Notes: a model not told the origin generated them from the sequence alone. A DNA stretch of 64,000 bases from Icerya purchasi (GCA_039619475.1 CM077115.1:39318444-39382443); one strand, 5' to 3'; positions 1 to 11,608 are shown, counted from the stretch's first letter. Numbers and translations are program-made.

Positions 1-453
1 ACTTCGAATGAACTTTAATTTTATTCCTTCTGTATTCTTCATTGAATGTTCTACACTTCTTCCTGTGCTGTGTATTCCGTCACTTACGTGCTGTTGACTT
101 GCAAATGTAGAGTTTATCATCAACCTCTAAGTTTGTTCAGTCGTATCTCTCTAGTCATGTATGGCCCCAATTTTCTGTCGCTGCTTATTCCGCACTCTTT
201 CGCCAGTTTCATTTACTTGAATTTTTATCGTAAAAATTAAAACTAACACAAACGTTTTTTTTTTTTTTTTTTGTAGAATAAAAACTCCAATCGCACGGAA
301 CTTTAATGAATTTGAAAAATTTCAAAATCATCGAGACTTGCAATTGAAATTTTTAAAAATTCATTAAACATTTCTGCCGTTACAGTTTATTATCATTGAA
401 CTATTTCGAGTACAAAGTATTATGTTAATGACGGTTTGATTTGAGCGGCTGTA
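1..453. other. AT-rich spacer, no gene seen
   Basis: Short open frames only. There is a poly-T tract near 256-272. Nothing resembles a known protein or RNA gene. Confidence 0.5.
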
Positions 454-660
454 ATTGTCAGATGATTCGAAGATTCTCTGATAAAAATTGTCAAATGATT
501 CGAAGATTCTCTGATAAAAATTGTCAGATGATTCGAAGATTCTCTGCTAAAAATTGTCAAATGATTCGAAGATTCTCTGATAAAAATTGTCAAATGATTC
601 GAAGATTCTCTGATAAAAATTGTCAAATGATTCGAAGATTCTCTGATAAAAATTGTCAAA
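454..660. repeat. 33-bp tandem repeat, six full copies plus a partial
   Basis: Six near-identical 33-bp units start at 454, 487, 520, 553, 586 and 619, followed by a 9-bp remnant. Each contains ATGATTCGAAGATTCTCTG. Copies differ by single bases (TCAGATG or TCAAATG, GATAAAA or GCTAAAA). Because 33 is a multiple of three and the unit lacks stops in one frame per strand, both strands stay open: plus reads repeats of QMIRRFSDKNC, minus reads repeats of LTIFIRESSNH. I take this as a minisatellite, not a gene. A repetitive small peptide cannot be excluded. Confidence 0.9.
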
Positions 661-1296
661 GGAGACCAGATATGCATGTAACTTTCGTCATATTTATAAA
701 AAGCCTTTGACAACATCGATTGAAAACTATTATTCAAAGCATTAAAAGAAAACGGGGCACAGACCGGAAAGATAGAAGAACGGGGGGACAGTACGAAGTA
801 ATATAATAATGCCAGTTTCGTTCGAGCGATTGTAATAATTTGCCAGATCGTTTTTCAACTTGCCAATTACATACCACTGTCGAATTAGTTGTATTCATTC
901 TTCTTGCCGTATATATTCTGTTTATACGAACCGACAAATGATTTAACACGTCAGCTTTAGTACAGGTGATGTATTAAGCGATACAGCGGGAAACTCGTGA
1001 ATGATTTTTTTCTCTGTCTATCTGTCTTCTCTCACCTGTACACACTTAAACTTTCGGAAATATGACCGTGAGAGATGCGTTAATTTTCATGCGGAAAGCT
1101 GCAGAATTGATTTTCTACTTTCTACGCTGAGCTATTAATTTTACTGAAAGAGATAAAAAAAAGATAAAAAAAAAAAAAAAACGAACGACCGGGTTGTTTT
1201 TGAGAAGAAATGATTATTTAGCGGGTACGGTGTCGTTGAACGTTGGCGGCATTTTTAAAATTATCCAAAAAAAATATCGACAGATGAAGACGAATT
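661..1296. other. Spacer, no gene seen
   Basis: Mixed-composition sequence with an A-rich run near 1157-1182. No recognisable coding or RNA feature. Confidence 0.45.
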
Positions 1297-1316
1297 GGGG
1301 GGGGGGGGGGGGGGGG
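1297..1316. repeat. Poly-G run of 20
   Basis: An uninterrupted run of twenty G residues on the plus strand. It could form G-quadruplexes. Length is likely polymorphic or prone to assembly error. Confidence 0.9.
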
Positions 1317-1495
1317 TAATGTAAAACCGGTCTGGCACAATGAAGGAAATCGCATATGTTTATGACAGACGGAGCCGCGTACAACCCTCGAGTAAATATT
1401 ATTTCTGCACGGACAGCTGCGGGCGGTACCGAAGGTACTTTTCTTACGTTTAGTTTGTACATTAATAGCGTCACGCTGGTCGCAGCGGGAGCCCC

Positions 1496-1708
1496 TTGTC
1501 TATATTTTGTGTAGCCTCTGCCACGTTCGGATGTACACACATTCGTACGCGCTGTAAAGCACTTGTTCCTCCGCTAGAGAGCACACTACCACCAGACTCC
1601 TCTGCAAGTACACTGGCGTTTGCCGAGCCAGGCCAGCCGATGTCAAGATTTAAACCCTTTGCCGGCGACCGAGCACCTATTCAACAACGCGTCCAGCACA
1701 GTTATTAA
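1496..1708 (+). other. Small unrecognised open frame followed by AATAAA
   Basis: A 70-codon frame with higher GC than its surroundings. The C-terminal part (around AEPGQPMSRFKPFAGDRAP) has protein-like composition. A candidate polyadenylation hexamer AATAAA lies a few bases past the stop, near 1720. I recognise no family and see no splice context that makes it a certain exon. It may be a fragment of a decayed repeat. Low confidence that it is translated. Confidence 0.15.
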
Positions 1709-1820
1709 ACCATTAATCGAATAAACACAATTTCTTTTCCCGCTTAATCTATTTGTATTCGCCGAACGTGATTTTCTGGTATAAATTAATTTCTTTTATT
1801 GCTCTTCGGCCCGCCAACCT

Positions 1821-1852
1821 GGTCGCTCCAGGCCCTGCCAGTTGGAGCGACC
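1821..1852. repeat. Perfect 10-bp GC-rich inverted repeat
   Basis: GGTCGCTCCA at 1821-1830 is the exact reverse complement of TGGAGCGACC at 1843-1852, with a 12-base loop. It stands out in otherwise AT-rich sequence. Function unknown. Confidence 0.8.
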
Positions 1853-4295
1853 TGGAACAACACATGCGCCGACCCGGAAAATCACATATACTGAACGTAG
1901 TGGAGAGTTCTATGAAAAAAAAAAAAAAAGAAAAAAGAAAACAAACAAATGAAAAAAAGAAAAAACAAAACAAAAGATACCGTGTTTAACAACGTACTAA
2001 CGAGAATAGAATATTTGAAGCGCCTCGCTACCGCGGCAACCTATTTTTCGCCAAAAAATTCAAACGCGGCTGACAAAAATCGTAGAACTCCTAATTCACC
2101 GTTTTTCCTCTTTTAGAAAAAACTCCAGTAATAGCATTCAAGATGAAAAATAGCTGCTACAGAGTCCGACATTGGTCTAGTTAATTAACGTCCAGGTCAT
2201 TTTTAAAATTATCGAAATAAAAAAAAAGCAAAAAACAAACAAGTCCAGTAAAAGTATCACACTGTTAACGGAGTGATGCCACTGAACTAACAAAAGTAGA
2301 GTCGGTTGCTACTGGCATATAAATTTTGAAATATTAATCGGCCGCAGATATAAATTATTAGTAAGACGGTTTTAAGGTGTGTTCGGGGGTTGGTTAAAAT
2401 ATTTTTAAGAATCACATCGCTAAAACGCATAGAATCACTCTGCAGTTCCGCACTACGAAGTTGACAACTTCGTGAGATAAAAACTTAACGCTATGTCTGT
2501 GTTTTTCTCGAGGCAAAATTAGCACCGCTTTAGTCGTATATCGCATCGAAATCCCTTCGGCCGATCCTCTTTATAACGACACATTTGACGAACCTTGTTC
2601 CAGTAGCAAATAAACTCATTTTGCGACAAACTGTCTATCGCGGTATTTCGATTAGTTTAAAATTTCATGTAACGTATTATAAAAACACAAACTAAACATT
2701 CGCGATTTGTCATACCGTCGTCCCACGGTTAATTGCAAATCGTGGTACGAAGCTGGGCGCCAACTCGTTATATGTACGAAAATGTGTTTTAATTGGCCAA
2801 CTTGTAAAACCCAAGCGAAACTGGCTAACTCGTTATTAACAGCCGACCGCCAAGATACCCGAGAGAAATCTTATAAAAGTGAATAATTTCCACTTCCCAG
2901 TATGTTTATCAACTTTTTCTCTATCCCATAGCGAACGATCAGCTAAGTAAACACTCTTGTCTATTTTCTCCCGAACCGGTAAAATAAGTTCCGAACTATA
3001 GATGTCGAATTTTATCGACTTCTGTCAAAAAAACACGCGAATTATTATTCACTTACACAGGGTAAAGATATTAAATTATTAACATAATCGCCGCCATTTT
3101 ATTTACATAATTGAGAATGAAAACAAAAGAGAAAAAATCATTTGAATTTTACACAACGGAAATTATACCTTTATTCATGTAGTATTTTCAAACTGTCCCC
3201 CGGTATATTTTTAACGAGAAACGTTAAAGGCTCATTTATTGTGATTTCGATTGTTCATTTTTTCCTAAAAAAAGTAAAGATATGTATATGCAGATCTATT
3301 GATTCGTATTTTTTTAGAACAGAGAGTGTGTTTAGCATCTGGTTTCAAAACGATTGAAAAGGGTTTCCCATTTTCGAATAAAACGATATTCTCGGCTGAA
3401 TATCGAAAATAATGCAAAAATTTTAAAATTTCCGAATGGTAAAACAGTCTTGATACTGTACTAGTTTTAACAACAAATACTTTTGTGGATTATTTGTCAC
3501 AGCGAACAGTTTGTGCAAAAACAAAATGACTTTTAACGCGTGTTAACAATGAGAAATCACTAATCTGTTAACTAAGAAAAAAGCAAAAATAATCATACTA
3601 CCGAATTCCGATCCAGATACGAGAATCGTTTACTATTCCTAGAGAAATGAGGCTCTTCTGTTTCTTTTGAAATTAAATTTTTACTCGCTACACTAATATC
3701 TATCGTGACTCACTGAAAAAGAAACAAATACTATCTAATATTAATTTTTGTTTTTTCAACAATTTAATGCGATTGTAAAAAATTTACTATACAAGATAAA
3801 ATGTTGCTGAGAAACAATGTGCGCAGTTACATTATAAAATTATTTTTATGTCGTGTAGGTTTCCTTATTTTTTAAAATTAATACACTGGTGTCCGTAAGC
3901 GAGTTATTGATTTTTGCTGACGGAGAATAGAATGATCGAGTTTTCAATAGTTCGCAGTCAAAGCATGATAAAAGAAATGTTGAGAAGCACTGGTCCGGAG
4001 ATCATCAAGCCGTCGTCGGTGATGAGTTGGCCTACGTGTTAGGGCTGTCGCAAAGAAATTACCTGATTTTCTTTTTATGGCTTACGAGTTGGCGGGTTTT
4101 CCTTAATTACCTCTTTGGAATTTTAATTACTAGTTGGCCAATTCCCATAAAGCTTTCAATAAAAAAGAAAAAAATTGTCACTGAAATGAATAAAGAGCGA
4201 ACGTCTTGGCTAACATAATATTATATATATACATATATATATATGTATATATGTATATCACGAAGCAATCAATTCACAATATAGTATAAAAAAAT
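1853..4295. other. AT-rich spacer, no gene seen
   Basis: About 2.4 kb with no protein family, RNA gene or clear repeat recognised. An AT dinucleotide tract lies at 4221-4257. Confidence 0.4.
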
Positions 4296-4903
4296 TCACA
4301 ATATTATTGGGAATCCCAGGAAATGAAAGGGTGAACACAGCAGCTCACTCAACCATTACAGCTCCCAGTCTGCAAAGCATACTTGGGCCCCCTCAAATAT
4401 CAGAAGCAGTAAAAAGACAAATAATGGGACAGTGGAAACAAGAGCATATCTCCACCCCGTCCCACCACCAGAATACAAAGAAATCCGTAAAGCTATGGTG
4501 CCCCCCCCCCTTCCCCCCAGGGGGTCTTACGAGTTTATTATCGCGCGCTCAACCGTTTACGCCTGGGCCACACGCGGCTATCCCACGACTACCTGTTGGA
4601 AGGCGATCACCCTCCAACCACGTGTCCTTTCTGTCGCGCACAAGAGCCACCGGCGGTTGAGCACATTCTCATAAATTGCCCTACATTCCAATCCTCCAGA
4701 ACGAGACACGGATTTGATAACCTCAGCCATGTTCTCTCAAACTCAGAAGCGAACCAAAGTGCAGTCTTCCAGTTCGTCAGGGACAGTGGATTAGGGGCAC
4801 TCCTGTAACACCGGAGTCTCTCGGGCCGTATAGATATGATACACGGCCCGGGGTCTAACCAAGGTTTGAGAAACTAAAAAAAAAATAGAAATCACAATAT
4901 TAT
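4296..4903 (+). mobile_element. 5'-truncated RNase H non-LTR retrotransposon insertion with 12-bp TSD
   Basis: The insert encodes the end of a Jockey/I-type ORF2. It begins inside RNase H (GIPGNERVNTAAHSTI), passes the conserved RLRLGHTRLSHDYLL stretch, and ends in a C-terminal zinc knuckle (CPFC, then EHILINC) near 4628-4684, stopping at about 4808. The frame changes at least twice between about 4430 and 4540, next to an eleven-base C run, so it is not translatable. A short GC-rich 3' UTR and an A-rich tail follow (4877-4886). Identical 12-mers TCACAATATTAT flank it at 4296-4307 and 4892-4903, a textbook target-site duplication from target-primed reverse transcription. The 5' truncation is ancestral to the insertion, not later decay. 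Confidence 0.9.
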
Positions 4904-6734
4904 GCAGTAACATATAGGAAAATGTAAAGGCGGAGGTCGAACATCTATATATCTATCTCTTCTCTCGTTTATATATTTATTTTTGTGTAAAATGTATTAT
5001 TTAAAAAAACTTTATATTTTTATCAAATAGTATATTTTTACTATATCAAAAATGTTTCCGATAAAAAATTGGCCCACTATTAACAGCGTCCTTTTATTCC
5101 CACTTAAGGGGGAGCACCCCCCCGCCCCCCCGGATGCGCCAATGTATGTTATGTATATAGTGTCGACAATGTTGAATGAATTTATGCTTCGTAGTTAATT
5201 GACTATATTTTTTTGGCCCGAATTTCCTTTTTGGTGGTTATTTAAATTACCGCTTTATACATAATACGTTCAAGTATATAAGGTGGCGGTCGACTTTATT
5301 GTAGGAAAATTAAAATTATGTCAACCGTACGAGGGAAATAATATTGCTAGTTCTTAATCCTTCACTAGCAGGTGGAAATCGGCTACCACCTTTAGTCTTT
5401 TTTTATTGATATCCTTTTATGCTATAATGTGCCGTGGTGATGTGAACCGATTTCACCGATTATGAATCTTTAGCGTAATAATATGCCTTTTAATTCGGCG
5501 TTTCTGTGTAAATATGTATTTTTTCGTTAAATTGTTTTTATTTTTAAAATTTCGCATCCTTTTCGTGGAATAGCAATTCAAAAGTGTCGGAGGGGGTGGG
5601 GGAGGGAGATGTATAAAGATGATTATTGCGAATGCGAAAACGGAGGCGGCTGCCAAAAAAATGGCATTTACGTGACGCCGTTATTTAATCAAAGAAGGAT
5701 TAAAAGGACGAAAAAAAAGAACAAAAGAGAAAACTGCTATCCTACTATCGGTAACTTTGTCTTCTTTTACCCATGTACACTACTATCGTGTACGATTTAT
5801 CAAATGAATTTAAACGGAATTGTGCGCATTTATCGGTGAAAGATGCGAAACGATTTTTCTAAAATTTTATTATATTCTTAATCATTTCCGAATAAGTTTC
5901 TTTCGCAGTAAACATTGCGCGCAGTATCATATTTTCTAAGAAAAGAAACCATATTCACTTTTGAGTGAAAACGATTTTTGGCACTTCTGAAAATTTTAAG
6001 TGCGGTAGGTTTGAAGTAAAAAATTTAATACGATTATATGAAGTACGTCACTCCGAAACATGTCGGCTATTTTTAATATTTTTAAAATATAATTTCTGTA
6101 ATGCACGTTTTTTATAACATTTTTAATAAAATTAAACAAACAAAATAACCAAAAAAAAAAAAGAAAAAAGAGGCGTAGTACGGATAAAATGTCGAAACGC
6201 AACCGGTTGTTCAGCAGCTGACGTCTTTCTCCTATTCTTTGCCCGATGTCCGAAAATGTCTGACGGGTGAACTCGGTAGACAACGCTGGGTTTCTTTTCC
6301 GCGTGATCGAACATTATTTACAAGCATATTCGTCGCAGCTTCCAGCGGGTAGGCGGTCCCTTTTCAGGATCAAATGCCTGAAACATTAATAACGGACGAC
6401 GACATAGCGGTGCCGAACGAAGAAACAGAAGGGAAAGTGTCCCTTGTCAAATTCCATTTTTACTTTCAAATTTCACGCGACAGGATATTCTAAATTTAAA
6501 CGCGTACACACTTATGTACAGCCAGTCGTCACGTGTATGTAAAAAATAGAAAAAGAAGTTTTTTATCGATCGATCAAAATTTTTTACGACCTATACAAAG
6601 ACTTCATCAATAACAAAAAAAAAAAACACAGAAAAAAGGAACGACTAAAGTAAAATATAACACGCAAACTCGTTACTGAAGGGAAAAAACTTAAAAATTC
6701 GAAATTTCGCCACGAATAAAAACAAATAAATATA
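4904..6734. other. Spacer, no gene seen
   Basis: No coding family recognised. A short G/C-run cluster near 5105-5133 resembles the termini of some non-autonomous DNA transposons, but I could not find a partner terminus. Confidence 0.4.
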
Positions 6735-6922
6735 CAGGGTGACTATAATTCAAGTTTCAAAATGCTATAGAAAAAGAACCGCTGATCAGAATGACGTCAA
6801 ATTTGAACGGAATATTATTGAAGAATGGGAAAAGCGGATGGCATTAAAAAAAAGAAAATACTCAGTTCGAATTTTCTTTTTTTTTTTTTTTTTTTGGCCC
6901 GGCATTTAATTTTAGCAACAGA

Positions 6923-7438
6923 TTGCGCTACCAGTATATCTTTTCATTCTGCAAAGGTATATACCGTGTAGTGCGCGTTTACAGCATCATTTATCACACG
7001 GCCCCATATTTTTTCGCAGGAGATGGGTACTTTCTCGGTCTTGTGTTAGCTGTACCGTCACTGGTAAGCGCCATGTGTCTTTTACGCAACCGCGTCATTC
7101 CAGCTCTTCAACAGCGTGGATGTGTGGATGGGATCAATTTTATGCGAGATGATGCTCCTCCGTACATTGAAAATCCAGTGAAGCAGCATTTCGGAAATGC
7201 TAGAATGATCAGCCGTCATTTCCCTACAGCTTGGCATCACCTGATCTCAATCCGCGTGAATTCTGGCTGTGGGGCTATCTGTTGTGTTCAGTGCTCCAAT
7301 TGTGCAAACTTAGCTGAATCGAAAGCACGCATTACGCAACACATTCTGAACGTGACCCCGGAGACACTTCGATCAGTTGTGGAACATGCTGTTTTTCGAT
7401 TTCAACTTGTTTTGCGGAAAACGGTGGACAGTATATAG
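6923..7438 (+). pseudogene. Mariner-like transposase fragment, frameshifted
   Basis: The longest open stretch (171 codons) carries the C-terminal half of an IS630/Tc1/mariner-type DDE transposase. VIPALQQRG leads to FMRDDAPPYIENPVKQ, which corresponds to the usual QDGAPPH box with the second catalytic Asp. HFGNARMISRHFPTAWHH follows, then ITQHILNVTPETL near the end. The third acidic box is present (SPDLNPREFWLWGYL, around 7228-7270) but only in another frame, so a small indel separates it from the upstream part. The N-terminal DNA-binding domain is absent; the first 50 or so codons are terminal-repeat sequence. It cannot encode active enzyme. Confidence 0.75.
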
Positions 7439-7449
7439 AAACATGTTTT

Positions 7450-7568
7450 GCGCCAGTCTCACGAAATTTGAAAACCGATTTGATGGATTCCCTTTATTTG
7501 GCCTCGGGACAATTAAAAACCGATTCGATTGATGCTTTTTATGCGGTTTTTGCCTTTTGGGACAACTA
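7450..7568. repeat. Two imperfect direct copies of about 55 bp
   Basis: Two successive blocks each start with AAACCGATT and end with GGGACAA followed by an A-rich stretch. They lie just beyond the transposase stop, inside the palindromic element. Probably a local tandem duplication. Confidence 0.5.
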
Positions 7569-8648
7569 AAACACGATATTTTACATAAAAATGATCCCCC
7601 ATCCACACATCCGGGCTATTGAAGAGATGCGGAATGACGCGGTTGTGTAAAAGACTAATGACGCTTACCAGTGACGAGTACAGGTAACAATTTGCGAAAA
7701 CGATTACAATTATAACTACAATACATCACATATGCGCACACTTACGAGAGTTGCGGGGATTATTATTATTCAATTCCGACTTTAAAACATATACACACAC
7801 TCTTCACTGACTTGTACCCATTACTACAACGTAACGCGAACACAAACATACTCATATATTTACACACAAACGTTCACATACTTCTAAATTTACTTAAATA
7901 TAATACAATGCCGGTAGTTGATTACAGAATTTCGAAACGGTTAAATTAATTAAGCTTACTCTAGTAATTGTTACTTTCTGGCCGGCTGGTACTCCAATAA
8001 TGCTAAAGCTAGTAATATTAGAACTAAGAATAAAATACTTAATAATTATATATCATACATTTAATAAACTTTGTAGTAATTACTATGCAGCATTTCATAC
8101 TAAATCTCTTACAAGCACTATTCAAACATGGAATAAGTGAACTTACAAAGGAATATATACATGGACCAATAATAATTCACTGTGAACCGATTAAATCGAT
8201 TTTAATTTCAAGGAAATTTGTAGATAATTATAAAGAAATTTAGAAGTAATTATTCGTCCATGTTTACAATAAATTTTACGAAAGTATCCGTAATTTTACA
8301 TGAACCAATGAACTGTAAACAAAGAAGCTCATGGTTCATGTTTGCAATGAAATTATTCACCCGTCGTCTCCTGGAAAAAATATGGCCCTACGATAAATGA
8401 TGCTGTAAACCCGCACTACACGGTATAACCTTTGCAGAATGAAGCGGTACTGGTAGCGCAATCTGTTGCTAAAATTAAATACCGGGCCAAAAAAAAAAAA
8501 AAAAGAAGAAAATTGGAACTATTTTCTTTTTTTTAATGCCATCCGCTTTTCCCATTCTTCAATAATATTCCGTTCAAATTTGACGTCATTCTGGTCAGTG
8601 GTTCTTTTTTTTATAGCGTTTTGAAACTTGAATTATAATCAACCTGTA

Positions 8649-10204
8649 CTTTTGAAACAAGCAAGTAAAATTTTCACATTTCTTAATATTTCACCTATTT
8701 TCTTACCCACAAACATGTACTTCTGCTCGGATAGAATCTTGCTCCGATAGTTTTCAAGCAGTGCCGTGGATTTTCGGCGGGGTTTGTGACAGCGGAAGCG
8801 CGGAGCTCTGTAGAATTTAGTTGTGTCTCGTGAACTTCCGGTTTTTAGCGTTATTGATTAAAATATTTCAATGTCGAATGTTCAATTAAATTTGTCCTCA
8901 ACAAAAGCCCTCCACCAGGTATTTTCCTAAAACACTACGCACCGAAAATTTTCTTTGCCACACACCGTGTGTCATGGTTGTAATTAAAAATGTTTGCACT
9001 CGAATTTTGTGTTTTCTCCACACTTCTGCATTTCCACCGTTCTAACATATTAAATTTCGACTACAACTGGGTCTCTCATCTTTCGATACGTTTTACATCT
9101 CAAAACAAACTCTGAACCCCTTTCTCGGATTAGTTGACATAATCAACGATGTTTGCTCTACGTATATATTGAACAATTGCGGCCGCGCTAGTTTTAATTA
9201 GTCGACAAATAGTTTCTATAATGTTATTACTTTTAAAAAAATACGCACTCTTATATACAAAATAATTATAATTCAAAATTAATTAAGTATTGCCGACTAG
9301 TTTCGGATAACACAGAGATCCGTAAAACAATCATGGCTTTATTAATTTGGTACTGTTACCAAATAGTTTCTCTATATTGAACACATCTCGGTAGTTAACT
9401 ATGGTCAGTTAGTCATCTTTTGTGTAGAATAGACACTCGATTTGATCTGCCTACAAAGCCGAATAATTCCGAAATATACTCCCCCCCCCCTGCGTAATTC
9501 CCCATTTCCCCTTTCCTCCGAGAAATCATTTCAAAGATTAATGGACTTGTTTTTTGGGAATTATGAGGAGCCGTTATGAAATTGTCTTTTAGGGTTAATG
9601 TTCATCAAAAGCTGCTGTTCCGATTATTAGGAAATACTACAGATTGAGGCCATGCGTGCACCAGAAAACCCAGCGGTATTGTTAATTTTTTCTTTTCCAG
9701 TCTCGTCCATCACGGACATTAGACCAACACGCAAGTGAAATTTCTGTATATTTTCAATGTGCGGTATCATAGCTGAACGAAACACACCGCTGCCTAATCG
9801 ATCACTCTACGATAGCTATTAACGTATTCGTTATGTCTGAAATATACTGAGGTGGCCAGTAAACTTTCTCGACTTTTGGACCATTCTCATGCCGATTGCA
9901 GTGTTACAGTAAACGAACTGGAACGAATGTATGGGCAGCAGCGAACCACATTAATGGCATTGCGTGTTTAAAAGTAAATATACACGTACACTATAAAGAA
10001 AAAAGCCGTATTGATTATTTACAATGAATAAACACTTCTTCACGGCAAATATGAATAAAAGAGAAGGAAAAAGGTCACCCAAAAAAATAAACGTAAACAC
10101 AACTTGGGTGGAAGGAAATAATTCGCATCAATATTAGAACAGAATAATGGACGACGTTGCAGATGGTGAATACAGCAATAAATTAAAATCAGTATTTTGC
10201 TCGC
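8649..10204. other. Spacer, no gene seen
   Basis: No coding family recognised. A poly-C run lies at 9481-9490. The motif GAAACTAGTCGG occurs on the minus strand near 9290-9305 and recurs elsewhere in the window. Confidence 0.4.
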
Positions 10205-10850
10205 AAGCCGCTGGCTTCAACGACAGGATTTAATCGCTGTTTGTGACGCAAGCAATTTTCGAGTGTAATCAGTTGGAATCTTGTCCCATTCTTCTCGGAG
10301 AGTGGCTCCTTCAATTCGAAATGGAGCTTTCGTTTTTCGCTCCAAACACTCGCATACATATTTTCGAAAGCATTACAGTGACTGCGATTTCTAATAGTAA
10401 TTATAAAGCAATCATGAATGAGCTTTTACATGCTTTAAGCTCAGGATCATCTTGATTTAACTTGAATCACTTTTCAATGTTCATTTTTTTGTGCATTTTA
10501 GCGAACATTTTCACGCTACATACTGTGCTATATGTATTATCAGCATTATTCATATATTCCTTTCGATAAATGTCAATGGACTCATGGCCCAACTGCAAAA
10601 AAAAAAAACAAAAAACAATCCCATACCATAACGTGACCGTCTTCATGTTTCATCCAGCTAATTTAAGTCCAGATGAAATCTCCCGGCAAACCGTTCAAAT
10701 AATAATCAGAAATGACGATTCGTGTGTCACATCAAATGATATGTTTCACGATTTCCGACCCATTTTATTGATTAACAATGTTTCCCGATCACTTATTGCG
10801 ATTCAGCACACCCATCTCTTAATGCAAGTTTAGTTATCAAAATCGTTAAG
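10205..10850 (-). pseudogene. Tc1-like transposase relic
   Basis: Read on the minus strand, several landmarks of a Tc1-family DDE transposase occur in the right order and at about the right spacing. KHEDGHVMVWD (10617-10650) matches the usual KHGGGSVMVWG box. FAVGP with a downstream NADNT follows. Further on, HCNAFENMYASVW lines up with the family's PDLNPIENLW box, and REEWDKIPTDYTRKLLAS (10246-10302) is the C-terminal segment. The acidic residue expected before LNP is not seen, and stops and frame changes break the reading. A poly-A insert (about 10596-10608 on plus) interrupts it. Terminal repeats were not found. Confidence 0.6.
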
Positions 10851-11048
10851 GTGTGTCGTTCATTTGGATCTCGACTCACATGGGCACCTACGAACATGAC
10901 AGAGTTCATCAGCTGGCGAAACAACTCTATTGGTCCATCTGTTTATTCCATATAAGGATTTGAAATAAATTTTGGTGCGGCTGTGCTCAGGCACAGGGCC
11001 GTTGATTTAACGTGAAACGCCTATATCAGTTTAAGTATTTATTTATTT

Positions 11049-11053
<5 letters not shown>

Positions 11054-11089
<36 letters not shown>

Positions 11090-11096
11090 TATAAAA
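11054..11096. repeat. AT dinucleotide microsatellite
   Basis: Long alternating AT tract bordered by poly-T, slightly interrupted at its right end. Confidence 0.9.
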
Positions 11097-11189
11097 ATAA
11101 ATATAAATATATGCGGTGAAAAATAATAGTCGTTGCGTTGCGCGATTTCGTTTTACGAGCAATTTTCAAGCCCCTTTACGTCAAAACAT

Positions 11190-11430
11190 CAGACAAACAT
11201 AACACCAAAAGAACTGGATCGACAATGTGCCTGACCATGATTTAATGTGCCAGACTGCTGTTTCACGAAAGGAGGAGATGGTCATCAACAGACTAAGAAT
11301 TGGCCATGCAAAGCTTAACCGTCTGCTGAATAGTAGTCCAGCTCCATAATTGGCGAATCTACTATCGGTACCACATACTCTGCAAAGAATGTTTGAGTTG
11401 GGCCTCATTTCGTAGCGGCCCCCTAGCATC
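11190..11430 (+). pseudogene. Jockey-like ORF2 scrap around the RLRIGH motif
   Basis: One frame reads CQTAVSRKEEMVINRLRIGH followed by AKLNRLL. The arginine-leucine-isoleucine-glycine-histidine block is the conserved segment between RNase H and the C-terminal zinc knuckle in Jockey/I-type non-LTR elements. The following reading ends at a stop within about 15 codons, and the cysteine knuckle is not intact. It is a very short, old fragment. The alternative is chance similarity, but the match covers about 20 residues. Confidence 0.45.
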
Positions 11431-11582
11431 GTTACTAGAGAAGCTAAACAGTCAAAATGTGCACCAATCTATTACAATTCCTCAGGTCCAGAAATCGCGT
11501 AAACAAATTATAATTAGCTATAGATATATCTTTATATCCGTAGACTATAACGAATAAAGATACGGAATATGGTCTATTAACG

Positions 11583-11608
11583 CCCCCCCCCCCCCCCCCA
11601 AAAAAAAA
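11583..11608. repeat. Poly-C run followed by poly-A
   Basis: Seventeen C then nine A. Such runs recur next to element ends in this window. Confidence 0.9.

Larger units (their letters stand above)
6735..8646 (+). mobile_element. Palindromic Tc1/mariner-type DNA transposon, TA target site
   Basis: The left end CAGGGTGACTATAATTCAAG is matched in inverse orientation at the right end (about 8620-8646), and both ends abut TA (6733-6734, 8647-8648), the target duplication of Tc1/mariner elements. The inverted similarity is not confined to short TIRs. It runs about 290 bp inward (6735-7027 against 8360-8646) and resumes deeper inside the transposase region (about 7045-7150 against 7570-7690). A ~670-bp block (7690-8360) exists only in the right arm. 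The structure looks like two copies fused head to head, one with an internal deletion or the other with an insertion. Confidence 0.8.

Noticed and set aside
441..737. Repetitive open frames on both strands over the 33-bp array
   Set aside because: They follow from a unit length divisible by three; no start context or homologue supports a gene.
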